64,000 nt of DNA from Diatrype stigma (taxonomy: Eukaryota; Ascomycota; Sordariomycetes; Xylariales; Diatrypaceae), in NCBI GenBank assembly GCA_022225965.2, contig JAKJXP020000008.1, positions 1 to 64,000 on the forward strand, written 5' to 3'. Shown piece after piece: positions 12,068 to 23,624 of this stretch. The translations under genes and the position numbers were made by a program. The notes below the pieces were generated by a model, which was given only the letters and a program-made list of their open reading frames with translations, did not search any database and was not told where the DNA came from. The stretch's first letter is position 1. Every line of letters begins with the position of its first letter.

Positions 12068-15000
12068 CTACTGCTGTAGAGGTGCAAATCCGCCCCGTAT
12101 CTCGGTCTCGCCGGCTATAACACTGGGTCGTAAAAGTCGCCCCGTCACTGCCATCCCAAACTCGACCTCAGTCGAGGCCTCGCTCGAGGCCTCCTCGCCC
12201 GAGGAGTCCCGTGTACGGAGCAGGGGCGACGAGGCACCACCACCGCCTCTGCCACCCTGCATACTGGTGCTGATGCTCGGACTACTTCTGTTGCCGTTGG
12301 CGTTGTCATTTGTATCGGCACTTGTGCCCGCCGTGAAAATATAAGGAGCGCCATTCGCTGGAAATAGGGTTCGCGTAGGCGTGCCGCCGTCGCTTCCATT
12401 CCCAAGGAGGTCCATCGTATGGGAGGGACGAGGATCGTGATCGCGATAGCGATCAGGTTGCCAGTCTCCTGCCCCCGCCGCTTCGGTACCAGCAGGTGCT
12501 ACTCCAGCAGCAGCAGCAGTCGGGCTACTATCATCATGAGCCTCTCGCGCCTCGCCGCCATGGTCCCCTCTCACTAGCACTCGTCGGCGCGCGGGTCGGA
12601 ACGCCAGCGCCACCGGCACCGGCACCGGTGTCGGTATCGGTAGGGACGGAGAGACCGGACTCCGCGCCGACCGCACTATGGCGGGCTGGCGTGGTTCCTG
12701 CGGGCTCCCGCTGCTGCTGCGGGGGCGGGTTGGAGGAGGCAGTAGCGACATTGCCAGCGACGCGCGTGCTTGTTGTTCTTCTTGCGCCCTCTCTGTCGAC
12801 GCCGATGCAGACACAAGAGCAGAGTAAGACTGAGGCCTAGATCCTCTTGTCTTGGCCAGTGCTAGAGCGGGAAGCTCGGAAGACGAGAAGTTCGAAGACG
12901 CCTCCACCGACACGGATCCCGCCGACGTCATGCGCCAGCTGTGGTTGGAACCGTCCTCGTCGAGGGCGCCGCCGCCGAGTGAAAAGTCAGGCTTTGCTGT
13001 TGTTGCTACTGCGGTGCGGTCGTTGCGAAGGTTGTGCGGGCCTTCGCCATTAATATCGTTATGAGTCGCAAAATTCGCAACCTCTCGAGTGACAGCGGCG
13101 GTAGCGGCAAGTCCCCCGGATGTAGACGGTATCTCCTCTCTGCGCACCGAGATCGAGGACAGCGAGTCGTGGCGCGGCGGGAACCGCATCGCCATTGCCG
13201 AGGGTGGCATCGGTTCCGTCGGGTGGTGCGCTCGTGCCCGATGCTTGGACGGGGAGCCGAGGCGTGGGGCGTTTGCGTCGACATTCGCGTATGCGTTTGC
13301 GTTTGCGTTCATGTTTATGTTGCCCGTCGCATGTCCCATGCCCAATCTACTCACGGGGTTCCCCGCACCGCCGACACCTCCAAACAGGTCGCTCTCCGTC
13401 GTCGCCGTCGTCATCGTAGTGGACCCGGCGACCCCGTCATCGCACTCCACCCACTCATCATCCCCTTCTCCCTTCTCAACAACAGCATGACCAACATCGT
13501 CGCCCTTCTGCTTTCCCTCCCCCTTGCCTTTGCCTTTGCTTTCCTTACGCCGCTGTCGCTGTCGCCGCCCGAAACTGATGACGCTCGGCAGCGACGGCAG
13601 CGTCGCGAGCGTGAAGGACGGCGCGAGGCTCGGCAGCCGGAAGCGCCGCGCCCCCGCGTTCCGCAGCGAAGACGTGCGCGGCGGGATCATGGGCCGGATC
13701 ACGGCCGTGGACTCGAGGGGGCTCGGCGGCACGCTCAGCGCGGAGCCGACCGTCACTTCGGAGTCGCCGCGCGCGTGCTTCTTCTTGTGGTTGCGGCGGG
13801 GGCGCGGATTCGGGAGGTCTGGCACATCGGAGCAGTTTCGCGTATTGCGGCGGTAGTGGGAGGTCTGCGCTCGTGTTCGTTTTGGCGTTGCTGGGAGCGG
13901 GTCGGCTGACGTATAGATTTCCGTGTGCCTGTTATCAGCCTGTTAGCATGACCTTTTTATAGGGGCAGGGGGGTGGGTTCTAAGGAGATAAGAAAAGGGG
14001 TGACTTGCTGCTCTACTTGACAAAGGCTGGTGTCCTGCTTCACGGCTGTCATCTCGATAGTATCCATAACCAGGCTTTCATCGCTGATGCTGTATTGGCC
14101 GCGACGGTGACGGCGAGGTCGACCATAAGTATTGACCCCCACGCACAGATGCTGCGGCGCGCTCGTACGCCGCTGTGTGCTCCCAATGCCGTCGTCTTCG
14201 CCATCGTCACCACCTCCACCATCGCGCCGCCCCCGGCATCTACAAAGCGCAGCAGACCACCACCAGGACCACCACCGCGCATAGCCGCGGTAGATCTCCT
14301 TGGCCTCGTCGCCGAGCCCGAAGAAGGCGAACACGACGCCCGTCGTCAGGATCGCAATGTACGGCTGGTTCATGACGTGGAAGGGCACGAGCCACGACGG
14401 CACGAACAGGATCGACGACCACGCGTGCCGGTGCTCGGGGCTGCTGCCGGCCACCTCGCTGTGGATCCGCCCGAAGTTGTACGTCTGGAGCGACCCCGAC
14501 CCCGCGGCCGTGCCGCTGGCGGTAGCTGTGTCGCGTATCCCCTCGGCTGCCAGAAAGAGCTGCAGGGGCAGGTACGCCGTGAGGATCGCTACGCACATGC
14601 CGTACAGACGCCGTCGGGTGCGGTGGGCGCGCGCCGTGGCTGGCGCATTGCGAGGGCCTAGCGCGGCGGTCGTGAGGTTCGATATGGTGCGGTATCGGGT
14701 GTACGTTAGGTCTGTTTTGGTACGTCAGTTTTCAGCTACCTGATATATGTGTGTTGGCGTACTGCGCGATAACACCAGTAGCCAACTACGGGCACGTGTA
14801 CGTCTACGTGATGTCCTGAAAGAGAAAGAAAGATATGCATAGGTATAGGTGTAGGTGTAGGTGTAGGTGTAGGGTTGGGCTTACAGGCATATGGCACAGA
14901 GGCGATGGCGAACGCGGCAGGTGGTACGTCGAAGACCAGGATCTTGGGCAGGCTGTTGTCGTAGACGGCGGAGCAGCCGACGAGGGTGCCGACGACGAAC

Positions 15001-15590
15001 CGCTGCGCGAGGTCGAAGTACGTGAACACGACCTGGACGAGGGGGACCGCGAAGATGACGGCGGCCTGTCCCAGCACGCCCCGGATCCGCTCCCGCCACG
15101 CCCTCCCTCCCCGGCCTCCTCCGCCGCCGAGAGAGGTGCGCGAGGCAGCCAGGGGCATGCCCGCGGCCGTCAGGCGCATCTGGGCGGCGAGGCGGCGCAC
15201 GACGGCGAAGACGGCGGCGGCGTAGGTGGTGTCGAGCGGCACGAGCAGGTAGACCTCGAGGTCGCAGAGGCCGCGGCCCGAGGGCCAGCGCGCCCAGTCG
15301 TCGCCGCGCCACAGCAGGCTGTTGACCACCGTGATGGCGTTGAGCCCGCACACCGTCGCGACCAGCACCGCCGCCGCGAACTCGCCGTTGCGCGAGAGCA
15401 CCCGGAGGGGCGCCCCGCAGAGCAGCGTGCCGAGCACCGCGAGGGTGACGCGCGCGACGAGGTTCGCGAGGAGCTTGGCGTTCGGGCCCAGGTTCGGGTT
15501 TGGGTTCGGGACTGGGGAGCCGGAATAGGCGGCGGTGGCGTTGGTGGCGGCTTCTGCTAATATGGCGCTGAATGCTGCTGTTGGTGCCAT
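12068..15590 (-). CDS. ste3: STE3-type pheromone receptor (GPCR for lipopeptide pheromone) with long tail
   Basis: Class D GPCR sensing the a-factor-like pheromone during mating (Pre-1/PreA type). Model: exons 14885-15590, 14009-14711 and 12068-13928, giving 1089 residues. Exons 1-2 hold the seven-TM core: RGLCDLEVYLLVPL in the TM3 region, the family block VGCSAVYDNSLPKILVFDVPPA before TM5 (cited as VGCSAVYDNSLPK and LVFDVPPA), and SWLVPFHVMNQPY between TM6 and TM7. Exon 2 could read on to a stop at 13957. A GC-AG intron (14008-13929, donor GCAAGT, branch GCTAAC) instead joins it in frame to a 620-codon open frame that has no ATG at its start. That frame encodes a disordered, basic then Ser/Thr/Gly-rich cytoplasmic tail. 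The core is certain; the tail junction is inferred, and without it the protein would be 486 residues. Intron 1 carries a short hexamer repeat. Confidence 0.85.
14845..14876. repeat. AGGTGT hexamer microsatellite in STE3 intron 1
   Basis: About four to five tandem copies of AGGTGT/AGGTAT lie inside the first intron of the pheromone-receptor gene (14712-14884), close to its donor. The repeat is unlikely to affect splicing but should be length-polymorphic. Confidence 0.75.
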
Positions 15591-17345
15591 TCTTGATACT
15601 GGGTGGGTGGATCGTCGTTGTTGTGAGATGGGATTCGCGATGGCATCAAATCAAAATGACGTGTTCGATGGTGGAATTCCTGTAACCAGGACGACTGGAC
15701 TAGACCATCAGATTAGGCAGCAGTGATATTGATACTCCAGAGTTATAAGGACCTATCGACTGTTGTTCAGTATGTGGAAGTTGACTGTTGCTTTGGGAAG
15801 GCGGCCGACGAGGTCGCGAGGTGGTACCAATAATGGGACCAATGTAAACAAAGAAATGTAAGTTGAGGTAAACCTAGATGATAGCGTGCCGGGCTCAGTC
15901 CGCGGGAGTGAAAAGGGGATGTTATGAAGCGGTAGGTAGACGCGTGAAGTAGCAGGACAGTATGTAACAGTGTCTGATACCAACCTGCTTTGTACCAAGT
16001 TCACTTGTCTACAAATGAAGACAGGACTGATTAATCAACCACGCGAAGAGTTATTAGTTTTCGCCATAGATGTGTTATCTGCTTCTTGGGTAGCCTACCC
16101 TTTCGCTGCTAGGACAACCATGTTAGGCCAGAGTAAAGTGTAGTCTCAGCAACCAACACCTCATATAGTCATATATCACCATGCTGCCGGATATCTTGCA
16201 AACCACTGCATGGTCAGATGTTTATGCTTGTTTGAAAACAAGGATGAGAGGTTTCTTGCCCTGTCATTCACGTACTACATGTGGATAGCAACAAGTTGAT
16301 ATCAGCTTAATCTTCCGACATCCATTCTTGTAGCATATCAACCAACATTGCCGTTCCTTCCGTCACATTGAGAGAGGGTTTGTACACCTTTTTTATGTCA
16401 TATAATCCTATACAGTACAACAGCCTTCACCTGTATCACTGGTATGATCCTAGTAGATGTCAACAAGCTGTCTGATACTCATTCTGTTACGGTTACACCA
16501 TCAGGCCATCTATAGGTGGCGAATATTTCTCATACACATAAATGATATTTTGTAGGTTCAAAAGGATGTAGTATGAAACTACTGTCTTTTCGATTTAGGG
16601 GAAGCGGTATACTCTGGAGGAAGATAAGTGGTGTTAGTAGTCTTATAGTTTTGTATACTGAAGTGTTACGTCTAGTCTGTCCCCGGTTCCTTAGGCACCA
16701 GGGGTTATCACAAGCAGATAAAATGAGGCAATGGGAATGGCTCCCACTGGTGACATTCGGAGTCCTAATGACGTTATTGACCATCCAAACCATCCCTGAC
16801 TTTGCCTCTTTCCCCAATGCTGTGTTTTCTTTTTGATATATGAATCTTCGGGTGCGCCGCCATCCTGCATGTGCCGTCGGGTTTCATGGTCCGCTTCCTG
16901 TAGGAAGTGGAGTATATCAAAATGATTTTCTACCATGCTTATCTAGGCAAAGCATGGGAGGGGCTTGAAAGTAATGTCCGCAGAGCAACAGCAACATGCA
17001 AGTCTATGATTTGGTGACGCTCATAGACCGGATTCTACGGAGGGTCACGGACGGTTTCGGACATAGCATATCATATATGGATCCTATTTGTGTATTAGTG
17101 GGAGCACCTATGGCTACATAAGGAGGCGCTCCCTCTATAGTTTTCATAGGTCGAGAGTTATACTGCTTATTTCCTTCCTCCTACATAGCACCTGATCTAT
17201 TCACTTGGGGTACCAACTCTACTGACGCCATCCCAGACACCCTTGCACTAGAGCAGTTGCCACTTACCCAACAAACCCGAGCTAGATTAACACTTTCATA
17301 AACCCTCTCTTACTTCACCATACGTCAACCGAAGACGAGAACAAT
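15591..17345. other. Divergent promoter spacer, no gene seen
   Basis: 1.75 kb between the divergent STE3 and FAD-oxidase genes. No frame over about 95 codons and no recognisable domain are present. It should contain both promoters. A run of TATA/ATATA words around 16150-16560 is the only compositional feature noted. Confidence 0.55.
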
Positions 17346-19168
17346 ATGGCGAATGCAAAAGGGGCTGAAAGCAGTTGCGTGAGCATGCCTTCCCCCCCTC
17401 CCCCCTCTCTTTCATCCGGCTGGCTTTGGTCCCCGATTTCTGATTCGCCCATTTTACCAGTACCTCGCTCTGTCAGCTTCGCTTGGACAGCGGAATGTTG
17501 CAAGTCCAGGAAGCACCGAGTACAAGGCGTCTCTCGAGTCGTACTATTCGGTACAACAAAGGTCGATGCAACCCGCATGCATTGTGTCACCCCAGTCTGT
17601 CGAGGATGTGTCGACTGCGGTGAAGGCCTTGGCCCGCTTGCGCGAGGAGGACGAACAGGCCTCTCGGTTTGCGATCCGCTCCGGCGGCCATAGCAGCTGG
17701 GCAGGTGCATCTAACATTGAGGGTGGATCCGTCATCGACCTACGTTCCCTGAACACTGTCGAGCTCAGCACGGACAAATCAAGAGTCTCGGTTGGAGTCG
17801 GTGCAACTTGGGGTGAAGTATATGAGGCTCTCGAACCACACGGTCTAGCTGCGAATGGAGGCCGAGCATACCAAGTGGGCAAGTCTTAGTTCATTTTCAC
17901 TCCTCTTGAATATCGTTTCACATCGTTGCAGTAACTGGTGGCTAACTGTGTCCCTCCGCTGGCAAAGGAGTTAGCGGCCTGACACTCGGTGGCGGTATAT
18001 CCTATACGTCAACTCAATTCGGTTGGACATGTGATGCGGTATCAAAATTCCAGATCGTGCTGGCGGATGGATCCATTGTAGAAGCCGATTCCACGTCAAG
18101 ACCGGGCTTATTCTGGGTGCTTAAAGGAGGGAGCAGTAATTTTGGCAGTGAGTTACTTCCCCGGTAGCTTCAGCTTGAACTTTCCCTGGGGAATTACCAG
18201 TGTTGAGCATGCTGGTGACCAGCTGGCACCAGCAAAGACACACAAGGACAAGTGGAAACAGGGAATAGCTAATCTGGGAGACCGTAGTCGTCACGAATGT
18301 TACCTTTACTACCTTCCAGCAAGGCCCTATTTGGTCCGGCACTCTATATCATCTGGTCTCTCATGCAGATGATATGATCAAAGAGTTCATTAAGTTCAAC
18401 TCGGCTGACTCGTACGATGAGCATGCTTCTGTCATGACAACGTTCGCCTATTCGCAGGCGCGAGGCATGCCGGCGATTTCAAACCTGCTTGCATACACCA
18501 AGGAAGTGACGGGGGCACCGGCTCCATTTGAGGGTTTCTTAGCCGTGCCCAGCATGTTCAATGCGACGTCGGTTACGAACATGACAGGTATCTCTAAAGC
18601 GACTGGGGCGCTGAACCCAAGCGGTGCTAGGTGCGTGCTCCAAGCTAGCTTGACTGTTTGTGATGAGACTAATAGGGGTCAAAACAGATCTATAAACTTG
18701 ACAGCAACGCTCGTATCCAATGAGTCGGTTATAAAGGCCGCATACGAGAGATGGAATGCCTCCTACCCTGCCGTCAAAGACGTGCCTAACATACTCTACT
18801 GCCTTGTGCTCGAGCCTCTACCACCGATACTCTACCAGCGGCACGCCAAGGCCAATGCGTTGGGCTTAGTTGGCCGTACCGATGCACTTGTCGTAGCTCT
18901 GCTCTCGGTGTCTTGGACCAACGCGTCTGATGATGCCCTCGTGTACAGCACGTCGAATGCGCTGTTGGAGGACATCAAGACTGCAGCCAAGGAACTTGGG
19001 GGCCTTGACCCGTACATCTTCATGAACTACGCCGGCCAGGAGCAAGATGTCATCGGCAGCTATGGCGCTGAGAATGTGAGAAGGTTGAAGCAGGTCAGGC
19101 AGGATGTCGATCCTCGGGGGATTTTCACCCATCAGGTTCCTGGTGGGTACAAGATCCCTGATAAGTGA
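17346..19168 (+). CDS. FAD-linked oxidase, berberine-bridge-enzyme-like
   Basis: Flavoenzyme that oxidises small alcohols, sugars or amines with O2; substrate unknown. Exons 17346-17378, 17461-17878, 17968-18147 and 18288-19168 give 503 residues, the usual family length. The PP-loop [11 protein letters not shown] has His88, and FGWTCD has Cys172, the two residues that bind FAD bicovalently in this family. [12 protein letters not shown] and the C-terminal BBE block ([35 protein letters not shown]) complete the fold. Intron 2 (17879-17967) must use a GC donor (GCAAGT) to keep the conserved [12 protein letters not shown] motif in frame. A further 45-nt segment at 18631-18675 looks like a possible in-frame intron. 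The short exon 1 gives no signal peptide, although secreted relatives have one and several N-glycosylation sequons are present, so the true N-terminus may differ. Confidence 0.9.
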
Positions 19169-20112
19169 TTCAACGGCATTGTACTTCATTAATATTCCGG
19201 ATTTCCTTGAGCAAGAGGCGGAAGGATTTGGTACCGATTGATATTGGGCTGTGCTATTGTCGCAGTGGATTATACTTCTAGCCAGCCGGCACCCGCCATC
19301 ACTACCTGACAGTATCTTAGGTAGTCATTCAAAAGGAGGACTCCCTTAATGCAAAACATCGGGCACAAATATCCCCGGCTTGAAGATAGAGTGACCATTA
19401 GGTACAGGTAGGTTGAGCTTGATATATGATGGTTGCGTCCATCTTTGAAGGTGCCACGCGCTTTGAGGAGCCCGTAACGGAAGGCGTCGGGAGTGCTACA
19501 GGGCCCCCAGAGCTCCTGTGGCTATTTCCGAAGCTGCTATATCAAGCCTCAAATGGTGCTGCCAATACAATTCCCGTGCTGCTGCCTTGTTGCTGACAAG
19601 TTCTTGATCGGTATATTGGCCATGGCCGTAAAAGGGGTTGCAAATAGGTGGCGGTTGGATAATGCAAATAGTATAAATGACTAGGCCCTAAATGATAGCA
19701 TTGAAGCGCTGGAACTCAGCACTGTGGCAGATGGAGGGAGTGGAGTACTTAAAGTGGAACAGCTAGGTAGACAAAAGGTGGGCCTACCAAATGGCCCACG
19801 GCCCCGCGCGTGCAGGTGCCTAGTTGTCAGCTTATGTAAGTGCGTTACCACCTGGACAGCCTAGACTAAACCCTCTTAGACATGGAGCCTTGAACTGAGT
19901 TCCATTGGCATCTTAACGGACAACCTAAACCATCAATAACTCTCGACGTCGCATCGCGCCTGCAATCCTGATTGCAGTCGCAATTAACACCAACCTCTGC
20001 AGACTGTTTCGCCCAGAATGCATCAATCCAGCACATATTACCTCCCAGTGAATTTATGATCACCACTTGCTTCTGACAACTCACCACCTATCTTTAGCCG
20101 ACCGTGTTAAAC
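19169..20112. other. Intergenic spacer, no gene seen
   Basis: 0.94 kb between the FAD oxidase and the WW-domain gene, both on the plus strand. Only short frames without family resemblance are present. The last few hundred bases, with pyrimidine-rich CACC/CATC words before the ATG at 20113, should be the WW gene's promoter. Confidence 0.55.
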
Positions 20113-21132
20113 ATGACTTCCGAATCGCCTGTGCCGCCCCGACCGTCCGAGGCCGAGGCTGAATTTGCATCATCGAACGCACCTGCGAAGGTCATCAAAA
20201 GTCCCTGCGATAGCGACGAACCCCCATTAGAAAAAGAACCAGCCACCCCTCCAGATCGAGATCAGCGAGAGCGAGCCGCAACTAGCAGTAGCAACAGCGA
20301 AAGTGAGGGTTCGGCTCGCGGGGAATCGGCAAGAGGAGGCTCGCCCGCTGGATCGACGAGCTCCCAGGAGTCTGGAGAGGTATCCCCCACAGACGACTCA
20401 GGAGAGGCGCAAGGATCGAATAGCGCGCCTCCGCTCCCGGACGAGGCGCCGCCTCTGCCGAGCGAACAACCTCCGCCGGCGGATGATGACGGCTGGGATT
20501 TCCAATGGGATCCAACGCACCAGGCCTATTTCTTCTACAACCGATTTACCAACGAGACGACCTGGGAGAACCCTCGATTATCGAACCCGAACGCCGCTTC
20601 CGCTGCCACTTCCAGCTCGGCGGCGGCAATCGCGCCCGTCCCAAATGCACAAGCCGCTGCCGCAGAGCCGCCAAAGAACGAGCGCCCGCCCGCCGGGGGC
20701 TACAATCCGGCCATCCACGGCGATTACGACCCGAACGCGTGGTACGCTAAGGGTGGCGACGATCCGGATGACGATGACAACAACGATGGTGGCCTCAACG
20801 GAGGAAGCAGCCTCGAGCAGCAGGGGCTAGCAGCGCCGGGTCTAATAGCAGCGGATCCGGCCAGCGCGCCGGCCGCCATCGGGGCGTTCAACCGGTTCAC
20901 TGGAACGTGGCAGGCGGGCGATCTAAACCCGGAGAGGCACAATGACGAGGCCAAGTCGCGGCGGCAGATGAATGCCTTCTTCGACGTCGACGCTGCGGCT
21001 AACTCGCACGACGGCCGGAGCCTCAAGGCCGAGCGCTCGGGAAAGAAGCCCTCCAAGGCCGAGCTCAAGGCCTTCAAGGAGAAGCGACGCGCCAGGAAGG
21101 AGGAGAAACGCCGGGCTTGGCTAAGGGACTGA
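20113..21132 (+). CDS. WW-domain protein
   Basis: Single-exon gene, 339 residues, starting at the first true ATG at 20113; an upstream in-frame GTG is not used. Residues 1-125 are acidic, Ser/Pro-rich and disordered, with PPLP repeats at 106-122. One WW domain lies at about 127-155: GWDFQWDPTHQAYFFYNRFT then TTWENP, with both signature Trp and the YFFYN strand. Such domains bind proline-rich partners. After an Ala/Pro linker and an Asp-rich stretch, the C-terminus has a conserved-looking RRQMNAFFDVDAA segment and a strongly basic Lys/Arg/Glu helix ending WLRD, suggestive of nuclear or RNA-processing work. The exact role is unknown; a splicing-associated WW protein is a reasonable but unproved idea. 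Confidence 0.88.
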   Translation: MTSESPVPPRPSEAEAEFASSNAPAKVIKSPCDSDEPPLEKEPATPPDRDQRERAATSSSNSESEGSARGESARGGSPAGSTSSQESGEVSPTDDSGEAQGSNSAPPLPDEAPPLPSEQPPPADDDGWDFQWDPTHQAYFFYNRFTNETTWENPRLSNPNAASAATSSSAAAIAPVPNAQAAAAEPPKNERPPAGGYNPAIHGDYDPNAWYAKGGDDPDDDDNNDGGLNGGSSLEQQGLAAPGLIAADPASAPAAIGAFNRFTGTWQAGDLNPERHNDEAKSRRQMNAFFDVDAAANSHDGRSLKAERSGKKPSKAELKAFKEKRRARKEEKRRAWLRD

Positions 21133-21945
21133 TTTAAACTGGGAATTATGGACTAGGTAGGCACTACCTGAGGAACATACATATATACTACTACAATCAA
21201 CACATCAATCACGTCGATATGACTATACGGAGGGAGCGGGCAGGTGGTTGTGCTAATGGTGGCTGATTGGGGTGGATTAAAGGGGATGATGGACGGAATT
21301 GCTTTTGGTATGTTGCATAATGGACTGGCGTTGGTATTCCTCACGGTGAAGTCCAAGGTCTGGATGTGAGACGACTTCGGTTTCACCATATGAAAGGATA
21401 CCTGACCCTCGATTGGAAGAAGGCTTTCTGCATAGGTAAGCGGAGAGAGCGTGTGCATTGGACACCGACCTGACGCTATAGAGATACTTGGGCATTTTCT
21501 TGTACATCACAATTTCGGATATATCCAAAAAAAAACAAGCATCCTTGGAACTTGACAACTATCTTTCCTATACTTCGAACTTCCCCTTGGAGGTCCCAAT
21601 TCATACGACCTTCTTGAGAGAAAGGCCGAATCATTCATAAACAGAACCGAATAATTTGAATGAGATTGTTTTAAACTGAGAGTTTACTTGGGTGGCACAA
21701 ATTAATTACGTAGTTACTACGCACTTATTTAAAATGGGACATAGTGTTATGAGGCCGGACTATCGTATTTAGCGGAAATTGACAATAAGAGCCGTTTCAC
21801 CTCGTGCAAGTATGAAAACAAATAAAGACCTCTATATTATTCTGCTGGAGGTTCCCGCAATTTGCCCTTCTCGCAACAAAATATCACCTGCAAATGTAAA
21901 CTCTAATCCGCCGTTATTATTAGCTTTGATCGAAACTCTACGAAA
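21133..21945. other. Intergenic spacer, no gene seen
   Basis: 0.8 kb between the WW and 2EXR genes. It is AT-rich towards the 2EXR start. No open frame with family resemblance was found. Confidence 0.55.
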
Positions 21946-23385
21946 ATGTCAGGCCGCGTCTTGAATGCAGATCTGGCTGAGCTCATGAACAAGCTGTCTA
22001 ACCAGTGTGCACAAATAGCCCGTCAAAACGACACCTACAGTACCTATTTTGCAGCACGCCTCAAGAAATACATTGAGATACCAATAGCCGGGCTCAGAAA
22101 CCAGGTCGAGGAACACCTTGAAGAGGAAAACGACGAGAGCATCGGGCGTTTGATTGAGGTTATCGAGAAACTACAAGACGATGGCGATGAGAACGTCAAG
22201 GTCCAAGAAGAACTCGTAACAACTATCGGGCTCATGCGAGAGGAGCTGGAAGAAGTCAACAACAGGTACGATGCGGTCCACGCCTCCGTCAAGAGGCTAG
22301 TGGAGCAGAAGAAGACCAAGGAGCAGGAGACCCTGGTGTTCCAGCGCCAGGTGCGCCGCCAGCTGGACGAGCTCCGCCGCCTCGTGGTCGCGACCCATCG
22401 CGGTTCCTCCGGGCCCGGACAGTCCGCACCGCCCGCGTTCCCGCAATTCTCGCGGTTCCCGCCCGAGCTGCGCCACCTGGTCTGGCGCGCCGCGGTGCCG
22501 AAGCGCCTGTTCTGCGCCGACCGGAGCTGCGAGGACGTCTCGTTCGCGCTCTCGGTGCCGGCCATCGCGCACGTCTGCCGCGAGTCGCGGCGCGTCGCCC
22601 TGGGCCTGGGCCGGCTCTGGCGCATGACCTACGGCCGGGATCCCAGCTGGAGCTGGTACACGCCCGACCGCGATGTCTTCCTCGTACGGGCTGCTGAGGA
22701 GAGGATCCTGCCGTGGTACGCCATCGAAGAAATCGCGATCGAGCCGCCCGAGGACTGGCTGGACGATCCTGATGAATTTCTCCCGGAGGAGGCCTTCATT
22801 GACCGCTTGACCGCATGCAAGTGGGGCTCGCCGAACATGTTCCCGCATCTTCACACCGTCGACGTGCTGATGCGGAAGCCGACCTTGGTGGACAAGAGCT
22901 GGGACCCTGCGGTGGTCTCCAAGCTGTTCGGCGGGGACTCCGTCGTGGTTATGGACCTCACTGACTCCGCGGCCTACGGCCGGGTCCAAGAGCTGTTGTA
23001 TGAGGGCGGTCCCGGCCAGAGAAACACAGAAGAGGACGACGGCACACTGGACCTAATAGACCAGGGGACTCGGGGGCACGGCTCTCTTGCATGGCGCGAC
23101 CTTGAGTTCGGGCGTTATGTCGTCAATTACTCCTCTTTATGGCGCCGAGCGCGACAGCAGCTCCTGGAGAAGTACATATTCAACAAGGCGTTCTGGACCC
23201 CCCTGACGCGGGAGTATGCCCAGCTATGGGATTGGGATATGAACCCGAATATGGAGATACCATGGGTCCGGGACGCGGTCAATTCGTTTCGGATTCGGCC
23301 GGTCATTATCTTCGCTCTGTTGGACGGCCGGCCGTATACCGGGGCGCAAGGACCTAAATGGGGCTCTTCGGTGCCGTCTGAGTAG
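21946..23385 (+). CDS. Coiled-coil and 2EXR-domain protein
   Basis: Single exon, 479 residues. Residues about 45-150 are Glu/Lys/Gln-rich with heptad spacing, predicted as coiled coil. From 165 the 2EXR domain begins with FPQFSRFPPELRHLVWRAAV and continues with VPAIAHVCRESRRVALG at about 205-220, the two EXR-like motifs that name the family. The rest (EDWLDDPDEF, PHLHTVDVLMRK) follows the usual extension of these proteins. 2EXR proteins are greatly expanded in Pezizomycotina and have no established biochemical function; the domain has an F-box-like look at its start. The coiled coil in front of it is a less common arrangement. Nothing suggests breakage. Confidence 0.88.
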   Translation: MSGRVLNADLAELMNKLSNQCAQIARQNDTYSTYFAARLKKYIEIPIAGLRNQVEEHLEEENDESIGRLIEVIEKLQDDGDENVKVQEELVTTIGLMREELEEVNNRYDAVHASVKRLVEQKKTKEQETLVFQRQVRRQLDELRRLVVATHRGSSGPGQSAPPAFPQFSRFPPELRHLVWRAAVPKRLFCADRSCEDVSFALSVPAIAHVCRESRRVALGLGRLWRMTYGRDPSWSWYTPDRDVFLVRAAEERILPWYAIEEIAIEPPEDWLDDPDEFLPEEAFIDRLTACKWGSPNMFPHLHTVDVLMRKPTLVDKSWDPAVVSKLFGGDSVVVMDLTDSAAYGRVQELLYEGGPGQRNTEEDDGTLDLIDQGTRGHGSLAWRDLEFGRYVVNYSSLWRRARQQLLEKYIFNKAFWTPLTREYAQLWDWDMNPNMEIPWVRDAVNSFRIRPVIIFALLDGRPYTGAQGPKWGSSVPSE

Positions 23386-23624
23386 GGTACGTGACGGAAG
23401 GTCATGATTTTTTGGTTCATTTACTCGCGCCAGGTCAGACCGGGGCGATAATGTATTTGTATACGGTGTCTGTTGTTAACAGCCATCTACAGCTGGGCTG
23501 ATTCTGCCATGTCATTGTTAATGGTTAAACGTATCATACGTCATTCAATAATAATAAAATTAATGATATTGCTCAATTACCCCTTTACGGCACACATGTT
23601 GTTTTCTAGCCAGTGAATCGCAGG

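Noticed and set aside
12068..13825. STE3 tail frame as an independent gene
   Set aside because: It has no ATG at its start (the first in-frame ATG is about 45 codons in), while an acceptor with a branch point sits directly before it and joins STE3 exon 2 in frame. Not fully excluded.
13034..13909. 291-codon plus-strand frame
   Set aside because: It is the antisense of the STE3 tail exon in GC-rich DNA; Arg-rich, without domain or splice context.
14835..15560. 241-codon plus-strand frame
   Set aside because: It is the GC-driven shadow of STE3 exon 1, whose minus-strand frame carries clear family motifs.
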